NCBI GenBank assembly: GCA_014240375.1
Contig: JAAZXB010000002.1
Span: 62,001-126,000, forward strand
DNA: 64,000 nucleotides
Direction of reading: 5' to 3'
DNA from: Planctomycetota bacterium
GTDB lineage: Bacteria > Planctomycetota > UBA8108 > UBA1146
The first letter of the stretch is position 1. Every line of letters starts with the position of its first letter. Under the pieces are notes generated by a model. The model was not told where the DNA came from and ran no database searches. It saw nothing but the letters and a program-made list of their open reading frames with translations. The translations under genes were made by a program, and so were the position numbers. Shown piece by piece: positions 59,101 through 64,000 of this stretch.

Positions 59101-61431
59101 CGTGACTGTAGAAGTACCCAGATCGAAGAGATCTCCTGAACTGGAGGTCGACACGTCCGATGCGATGCCACAATTATCTGAAGCGCTGTGGGCAGCCCAG
59201 GTGGCCACAGCCCCACAAAGACCGGGATCGCTGTCAAGATTCTGCGACAGTGGCAATCCACTGTAAGCAGGAGACTCATCATCAGTGACTGTGATGTCGA
59301 AGGAAGCACTGGTCGAAAGACCATTAGCATCGAGGGAAGTGTAGGTCACCGTCGTCGTACCTACCGTGAAGTTGTCCCCCGGCTGGTGAGTGCTGGAGAG
59401 CACGGCTCCAGAGCAGTTATCTGTCGTGGTCGGAAGCGTCCAGTTGATCACGGCTCCACAATCCCCAGCATCTGCGCTGTGGGTGATGCCGGAAGGCATG
59501 CCGAGCAGTTGCGGAGTTTCAGTATCTGTCACGGTGATGGTGAGTTGGTGAGTTGTGACGTTGCCGTGAATGTCGGTCAGGGTCATCGTCACGGTCGTCG
59601 CGCCAATCTCGAAGACTTCACCTGAGGCAGCAGTCGACGTATCCGAGGCAATTCCACAGTTATCTGAACTGCTGTGGGCAGCCCAGGTGGCCACCGCTCC
59701 ACAGGAATCAGGATCACTCGAAAGATCCTGCGAAGCCGGTGCTCCGGTGTAAGCCGGTGCTTCATCGTCAGAGATGCTGATATCAAAGGAAGCACTGGTC
59801 GAGAGACCATTGGCATCGTCTGAGGTGTAGGTCACCGTCGTCGTACCGACCGGGAAGTTGTCGCCCGGCTGGTGGCTGCTGGTGAGCAGCGGATCCGGAC
59901 AGTTATCGGTGGTGGTCGGAGCAGTCCAGCTGGCCGTTGCACCACAGCTGCCGGCATCCACAGCTTGCGTCATGTTGGTGGGCATGCCGATCAGTTGCGG
60001 AGATTCAGTATCTGTCACGGTGATGGTGTACTCGTGGACCGTCGAATTACCGTGGATATCGGTGAGAGTCATCGTCACTGCCGTCGTACCGAGCTCGAAG
60101 AAATCACCCGAGGCAGAGGTCGACGTGTCCGAATCAACACCACAGTTATCAGAGCTACTGTGGGCAGCCCAGGTGGCCACCGCTCCACAGGAACCAGCAT
60201 CACTCGAAAGATCCTGCGAAGCCGGTGCTCCGGTGTAAGCCGGTGCTTCATCGTCAGAGATGCTGATATCAAAGGAAGCACTGGTCGAGAGACCATTGGC
60301 ATCGAGGGAGGTGTAGGTCACCGTCGTCGTACCGACCGGGAAGTTGTCGCCCGGCTGGTGGCTGCTGGTGAGCAGCGGATCCGGACAGTTATCGGTGGTG
60401 GTCGGAGCAGCCCAGCTGATCGTCGCGCCACAGTTACCCGCTTCAGCGGTCTGCGTCATGCTACTGGGCATGCCGAGGATCTCAGGTGCCTGGTCATCCA
60501 ACACTGTCACGGTGAACATGGAGGTCGATACTTTTCCAAAGCTATCGGTCGCAGTGTAAGTCACCTCAGTAGTTCCGAGATCGAAGGCAGAACCGCTCGC
60601 GATATCGGACACTGCGCTGATCTGACCGTCGCAGAAATCTTCCGCTACTGGCAACTCTGCCCAGTTCACCAGAGCAGTGCAACTACCGATCTCCGCGGGG
60701 ATCTGCAGGTTATTCGGCAATCCTGTAATCGCTCCTGGAGGATCATTGTGGAACTCGTCACAGGGATCGATGAGCACGATCTCCACCACCACGCTGGCGA
60801 TGAAGAACTGGAGATCCTCTGGATCCGCTGAAAGATCGAAACTGGTCGGAGTGATTCTCAGACCCAGCGACTCGAGAGATGCTGCCGTCCAGGCGTTGGT
60901 CACGAAACTGGAACCGGAGAGGCTCGAGCATTGCTGACCATCCTTCGTCGGGATCTGGCTGGAAAACAGCGGACTCCAACCAGTTCCAGCAGAACCATGC
61001 TCTACCAGAACATCGACGGGGATCAACTCGAGAGTGGATTGCGCGCGACAATAGACCTTGACGGAGATTTCTTTGATTTCTCGATCTCCAGGGAGAGTCC
61101 AGACATCTCCCACCGCGGTATGAAACATCCCCACATCAATTCCCGCGGGGGGAAGGCTGACGGAGGTAGTGTATACGGAGTGAGTCTCGCCAGAGGCACC
61201 CCCCGCAACATCACAATCACAGGGAGCCGTCTGATTGATCGTTTGACCAAAGGAACCCGGGTCGCCCACATTCGATTGATTGTTCCACTCAGCCGAGGAT
61301 GCGGCTTCGGTGCCGAACAACCGGACAGGATAAGTGACTTCTGTTTGTGCCAACAGCAGAGGACTGCTACTGGTGATCACCAGCAGTAGAACAACAACAG
61401 TTGTGAGAAGTCGCGAATTGAAAGCTAGCAT
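56137..61431 (-). CDS. Large secreted protein with HYR repeats, beta-propeller-like repeats and dockerin-like end
   Basis: The ATG at 61431 has TAGGAG 6 bp upstream and starts the signal peptide MLAFNSRLLTTVVVLLLVIT; an ATG at 61473 lacks a ribosome site. The product is 1764 residues. After a unique N-terminal part (30-225) come seven HYR-like units (about 225-800), alternating two subtypes, each with a conserved Cys pair. Next are a Cys/Asp-rich linker, FG-GAP-like repeats (about 1070-1440; FGQDLAISGDQAFIGSNRET), a cohesin-like module (about 1477-1620) and a dockerin-like pair (about 1667-1733). HYR and FG-GAP modules occur in adhesion proteins. Its role here is unknown. Confidence 0.93.
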   Translation of the reverse strand: MLAFNSRLLTTVVVLLLVITSSSPLLLAQTEVTYPVRLFGTEAASSAEWNNQSNVGDPGSFGQTINQTAPCDCDVAGGASGETHSVYTTSVSLPPAGIDVGMFHTAVGDVWTLPGDREIKEISVKVYCRAQSTLELIPVDVLVEHGSAGTGWSPLFSSQIPTKDGQQCSSLSGSSFVTNAWTAASLESLGLRITPTSFDLSADPEDLQFFIASVVVEIVLIDPCDEFHNDPPGAITGLPNNLQIPAEIGSCTALVNWAELPVAEDFCDGQISAVSDIASGSAFDLGTTEVTYTATDSFGKVSTSMFTVTVLDDQAPEILGMPSSMTQTAEAGNCGATISWAAPTTTDNCPDPLLTSSHQPGDNFPVGTTTVTYTSLDANGLSTSASFDISISDDEAPAYTGAPASQDLSSDAGSCGAVATWAAHSSSDNCGVDSDTSTSASGDFFELGTTAVTMTLTDIHGNSTVHEYTITVTDTESPQLIGMPTNMTQAVDAGSCGATASWTAPTTTDNCPDPLLTSSHQPGDNFPVGTTTVTYTSDDANGLSTSASFDISISDDEAPAYTGAPASQDLSSDPDSCGAVATWAAHSSSDNCGIASDTSTAASGEVFEIGATTVTMTLTDIHGNVTTHQLTITVTDTETPQLLGMPSGITHSADAGDCGAVINWTLPTTTDNCSGAVLSSTHQPGDNFTVGTTTVTYTSLDANGLSTSASFDITVTDDESPAYSGLPLSQNLDSDPGLCGAVATWAAHSASDNCGIASDVSTSSSGDLFDLGTSTVTMTLTDSHGNSTTHQFSITVTDSEAPVISGFDPGNNTATYTKVGVGMASLTAGKFSFAPPMPFAAGDISDNCTVSGLQGSFTIEVTGVPTAVGSVIPGDTQGDYSYGPAGTELTWMVTDSNGVSSEPILQTIIITVPDGYDCNSNGLPDPFEITEGIGGASDCNGNGLIDFPCDIETGCDWDLNQNAMLDSCECQLDLTSMVQPDGNFMISWNGFESISGLLIEREILDGMEIIEVLESDYEGSSFTDLSTPCYDGVRYTVTRVCENSRTPSVANMKTPIDNNGDPLFEPSLADLNPVVIDGNHALMASPATATSNGNVSVYERDVLGEWSKIQDLAGTQSGDGFGQHLALKEQQYLIISTPDSAPGGSVFLYRWDLNNLNYTMQGEIKPQLASGSSIDPASGDRFGEGLALDIATDRLLVGANGDDSSQVDAGAAYLFQLTSQGSFWALDQLAKLTLSASDAQVDDRLSLGHRGSLAIAGDYLVLGTDTKPNPESTADLQSPINGQAFLFYPDNSGNWDNSSYERLEVPGVSEGQAFGSAVAMSNNTIMVAADEDSVAAENEGAIYVFQRNLDDSWSFHSSIGIDASCVDPSGGPLGFGQDLAISGDQAFIGSNRETAFIFDNRCGSWAMTEQMVNDPLDTDWIHFGQYVALSGTTAWTSSAGSQAGLQSGTSQGLSFEPDPALIRTTLTEIEVHRQMLAHPEAGSFTFSASSVAGPITVYNGTVATTLEVTASIEETLTPGGPCGYAETHGFTMSMSHVVGDQGLSVVDLEALPFLGSTPDFVSPRIDNIGGGTDTGWTLGVIYSLTPPGPGGPVLDRTFDTPTDVVRASYEVVCGDWPEAGSTTLSFQDLDLGGSNGIISNQVAVGSLGYTANSGGILTLQIENNSTNEVFIRGDCSNDGSINLQDSVLLLNHLFSGTPVACRDASDVNDDGLINLVDPIYELMYIMGLGPVPPSPGLVCGADPTPDALECSSFNACSQECPATP
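59713..59924. repeat. HYR-encoding near-identical repeat, copy A
   Basis: These 212 bp match 60199-60410 (offset 486 bp, 162 codons) except for three adjacent bases at 59819-59821, that is, one codon. Confidence 0.9.
60199..60410. repeat. HYR-encoding near-identical repeat, copy B
   Basis: Partner of 59713-59924. One repeat period covers a pair of HYR units. Confidence 0.9.
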
Positions 61432-62228
61432 TTCAGCTCCTACTTGGTTCCTCGGAATAAAATCCAATTTCATGTTTCAATGGTTCGACAACTTTGGTCG
61501 ATACCGCATGGCAAAGGTCGCCCAGCCACAATGTCAATTTCACCACAATGTCAATTTCAGCACATTGTCAATTCCAGCAGGAGTTCTGCCTGCTTGATTT
61601 CATCTTGATTTCCACACGAGGGATTCACCGCTCAGTGATCATGAGTAGTGTCAGAACTACTCCGTGCATCACTTCGTCGAGATGAATTCCCCGAGCATCT
61701 AACAATCATGCATTCCGAATCACAAAGTCCACCAGGCTTTTGAGTTACTTCGACCCAGTGATGATCAAAGACGGACCAGTTTGTCGTGAAACCCAGAAGA
61801 ACTCCGGGGGATAACCCCCCTGCTAAGTTGGAATGTTACACCCTTCAACAGAACCACTTCGATATGAATTATGCAAGAGTGCTGGCTACCACGAGAAACT
61901 GTGCAACGTCATCGTCATAAGTCAGGTTCGACCATCGGAAGTAATTCCCCGATCACATTACTTAGATGACCACAATGATTCAGTCCAGACCTTGTCTGTG
62001 CGAAGACCAGAACTGAACTTTCCTGACTATGAAAACCCTCCAATCCCTCGAGAAGGGGAAGGGCATCATGGTCAAGAGATGATCCATCGACACCCTCGTG
62101 GGTGCTTGCGGATCCGCAGGATGGAGGCAACGTCAGACGGGATCCGGCGCGCACGGTGAGCCCCTTGAAATCTGGCAGCGACCGCCCCATATTGAATCGA
62201 CCCCATCTTCCGCCTGAGGAGTTCAACA
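61432..62228. other. Spacer without a recognisable gene
   Basis: About 800 bp separate the divergent genes. It is AT-richer than its flanks and should hold promoters for both. Frames on either strand look random. It includes a 17-bp triplicated repeat at 61526-61576. Confidence 0.55.
61526..61576. repeat. 17-bp tandem repeat, three units
   Basis: CCACAATGTCAATTTCA occurs twice (61526-61559) and once as GCACATTGTCAATTCCA (61560-61576), about 95 bp upstream of the HYR gene start, in its presumed promoter region. Confidence 0.95.
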
Positions 62229-62693
62229 GTGGCATCCAACTCGACACGGCCGAGACCGGCTCTCCGCAAGATCCTCGTGTTGGTCGCCATCATCTCGATC
62301 CTGGCACTGGTCCGCATCCCGCTGGGGATTGGCATCGCGATGCTTCACTACAGCAATACCCCTGACTTCGGCAGCTACCTGAGCCCGTATCCCGTTTCAG
62401 AGCCACTGCCTGCGGAGTGGTGGCCCGTCGCTCGACTGCTGGCCGGGGAAGAGGGATGGACCATCGGTGAAGTCGACCCTTTCAGCCTCACCGAGGATGA
62501 TCCCAACTTCCTGATAGATATCTGTGCCCAGCAGATCCAGCTATTCCATGGGGATCAATTACTGCTCGATCTCGAACAGGAAATTGCCTTCGCCTTCGAC
62601 CGAGAGAGCGGGGAGCGCCTCGGCTTCGGCGCACGAACGGTGCGCTGCCAGAGTGCCCCGGAGATGCGCGCAGCCGTGCGGATCTGGGTGTAG
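62229..62693 (+). CDS. Membrane-anchored hypothetical protein, frame cut by UAG
   Basis: The frame starts with GTG, 7 bp after GAGGAG. The 154-residue product has one hydrophobic segment at about 14-38 (ILVLVAIISILALVRIPLGI) after a basic start, so it is probably anchored in the inner membrane with its body outside the cytoplasm. No known family is recognised. The frame ends in UAG (62691-62693), but protein-like sequence continues in the same frame for 96 more codons (see the next entry). The gene may therefore be longer and broken. Confidence 0.7.
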   Translation: MASNSTRPRPALRKILVLVAIISILALVRIPLGIGIAMLHYSNTPDFGSYLSPYPVSEPLPAEWWPVARLLAGEEGWTIGEVDPFSLTEDDPNFLIDICAQQIQLFHGDQLLLDLEQEIAFAFDRESGERLGFGARTVRCQSAPEMRAAVRIWV

Positions 62694-62984
62694 ACCCCGC
62701 AAGAACTGCTGCTACCTGTTTCTGGATCGATCTTCTTCGATGCCATGGTGGTGGCCGGGAGCGGTGACGACCGCCTCGAGATCGTCGAGTATGCCGGGAG
62801 AGAGGGGCCGCCAGCGATTCCTCGACAGGATCTGTTACCTGCACCGTGGCGGCTCGTCGCCGGCTTGCTTCACCCCGCCGACCCCATCTCCAGCGACGGA
62901 CTCGCCCATCGCTTCCACAGAAGAATTAGCACCAACTCGTGGGGGAAGAGCGGGGGGAGGGGCAGATCGACGGAAGAGTCGTGA
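62694..62984 (+). other. In-frame continuation after the UAG of the preceding gene
   Basis: Directly after the UAG, the same frame stays open to a UGA at 62982-62984. The translation, including ELLLPVSGSIFFDAMVVAGS and DRLEIVEYAGREGPPAIPRQ, looks like a normal globular domain up to about 62910. An ATG at 62745 could start a separate 79-codon frame, but it has no ribosome site. A one-base change (GAG to UAG) or stop-codon readthrough would explain the arrangement. Confidence 0.5.
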
Positions 62985-62990
62985 GTTCCA

Positions 62991-63383
62991 TCATCTGTGA
63001 CTCGCCGATTCCATCTCATCGAGCCGTTTACGGATCTCGGCAATCTGCTGGGGGGTCGACTGCTGCAGCGAAAGCGCCTGCAGAACCAGTTCTCCTGGTG
63101 AGTTACGGAACACCTGACGAATGAGAGACTTCAGCATCCCCTGCTGGGTCTCTTCACGAGGCTTCGCCACTCGATAGACCTGCGGTCGCACCGAGGTATC
63201 ACGCACCAACAGTTCCTTGGAAATCATGATCTGCATAAACTTGAGAACGGTGGTATAGCCGATCTTCCGCTGGCTGCTCAGGTGGTCAAAGACCTGCCGC
63301 ACTGTCGCCGATTCCAGCTGCCAGATGGCGTCGAGGATGCTGCACTCCGCGGCGGTCGGTGATTTGGCGACTTTGGTGTGCAT
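62991..63383 (-). CDS. BlaI/MecI/CopY-family transcriptional repressor
   Basis: The 130-residue product has the winged-helix N-terminal domain (AECSILDAIWQLESATVRQV, RKIGYTTVLKFMQIMISKEL) and a C-terminal dimerisation helix bundle. Such repressors are usually inactivated by a BlaR1-type membrane protease encoded beside them. No protease gene is seen on either side within the window, so it looks like an orphan. The operator is not identified. It converges with the UAG-broken gene. Confidence 0.92.
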   Translation of the reverse strand: MHTKVAKSPTAAECSILDAIWQLESATVRQVFDHLSSQRKIGYTTVLKFMQIMISKELLVRDTSVRPQVYRVAKPREETQQGMLKSLIRQVFRNSPGELVLQALSLQQSTPQQIAEIRKRLDEMESASHR

Positions 63384-63593
63384 CGACGCGCTCCCCTGGT
63401 ACTGCTGGAACTACTCGAAGCCGGACACTGCCGTCCATTCGCGGAGACCGCCGTCGGCTGGCGGGGCGCGCTGCTTCGATGGCACGAGACGGCATGGTAC
63501 GAAGGACTTCGAGTCATGCAAGAGGACATTACGAAAAGATTCGTACAGTGGCGAAGAGCCCTCCCCGTCAGCGCAGTGGTCGCCACAGTCGCT

Positions 63594-64000
63594 TCAGGAG
63601 CAGGGCAGCGAATCGGGAGTCGGATCGGGACCAGCGCTGCCGACCGGTGGCGGCACTGGCGGCGATCCGGTCACGAACAGCGAGTTGAGGAAGTAGATTT
63701 CGTCGGTCAGATTGACGTTCCCCGTGTCATCGGTATCGCACGCCTTCATGCACTGCGGCGGGATGCCGCCTGCAAACAGGTAGGTGAGTCCGAAGATGAC
63801 ATCTGCCAGGTTGACCGAATCATCGCCGTTGCAGTCGCCTCGCAGGAAGATCGGTTGCTCGAGGAAGGTCAAGGTCGCCCCATCTCGAGCAGGTCCCATG
63901 ATCGCCCCATCGATGATGATCTGATTGACCACCTGGGATGGACCCAATCCGTCGATGAAAGAGAGCTGCCGCTCCTCGCCATCGACGAATCCCGAGGCAG
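63594..64000 (-). CDS. Dockerin-type secreted protein, 5' part beyond window edge
   Basis: The frame is open to the window edge; 134 codons plus the stop are visible. It ends with a dockerin-like pair: FLRGDCNGDDSVNLADVIFG, then CDTDDTGNVNLTDEIYFLNS, then the tail GSPPVPPPVGSAGPDPTPDS. This is the same C-terminal design as the proteins at 47857, 49971 and 56137, with a variant loop (GLTYLFAGGIPPQC). The upstream part should hold cohesin-like modules but is not in view. Confidence 0.88.
   Translation of the reverse strand, partial: ASGFVDGEERQLSFIDGLGPSQVVNQIIIDGAIMGPARDGATLTFLEQPIFLRGDCNGDDSVNLADVIFGLTYLFAGGIPPQCMKACDTDDTGNVNLTDEIYFLNSLFVTGSPPVPPPVGSAGPDPTPDSLPCS

Noticed and set aside
61833-62247. 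Overlapping frames of 108 and 110 codons on opposite strands
   Set aside because: Neither has a recognisable domain, a signal or a good ribosome site, and they overlap each other.

Overview
The window reads as chromosomal DNA of a bacterium that is most likely a member of the Planctomycetota. This is inferred from two things. Both flanks carry large secreted proteins that end in a dockerin-like calcium-binding pair, a style common in that phylum. The ribosomal and RNA polymerase genes are clearly bacterial but carry unusual low-complexity extensions. The organism cannot be named from the sequence alone.

Layout. (1) Positions 1-1469 hold the 5' part of a secreted cohesin-like repeat protein on the minus strand. 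(2) About 1470-2429 is a spacer with a 13-unit, 14-bp tandem array. (3) From 36854 down to 2430, about 34 kb on the minus strand hold almost nothing but gene-expression machinery. In transcription order these are tRNA-Thr, tRNA-Tyr, tRNA-Gly, tRNA-Thr, tuf, tRNA-Trp, secE-nusG-rplK-rplA-rplJ-rplL-rpoB-rpoC, rpsL-rpsG-fusA, then the S10, spc and alpha clusters from rpsJ to rplQ, with secY, adk and map inside. rpmD, infA and rpmG are absent from their usual places. I see near-consensus promoters ahead of rpsJ and rpmJ, and hairpin terminators after rpsG and after tRNA-Trp. (4) 37109-47728 is a housekeeping and accessory stretch: cysS-ispF, a porin-like protein, a LysM/dgt/ispD operon, an amidohydrolase, a small membrane protein, a lipoprotein of the endonuclease/exonuclease/phosphatase fold, a methyltransferase and a TatD nuclease. 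(5) 47857-61431 holds three consecutive secreted modular proteins of 654, 2009 and about 1764 residues, sharing a C-terminal cohesin-like plus dockerin-like unit. (6) 61432-64000 holds a membrane-anchored protein whose frame is cut by an in-frame UAG, an orphan BlaI-type repressor, and the 3' end of a fifth dockerin-type secreted protein.

How the parts work together. The minus-strand core would make the translation apparatus, the RNA polymerase core and the Sec translocon. The secreted proteins would leave by Sec, and each combines cohesin-like and dockerin-like modules in one chain, so they may assemble with one another outside the cell; that is inference. Recurring themes are short (12-17 bp) tandem repeats in spacers, low-complexity tails on otherwise conserved proteins (S5, L17, RpoC, NusG), and recent internal duplications in the secreted repeat genes.
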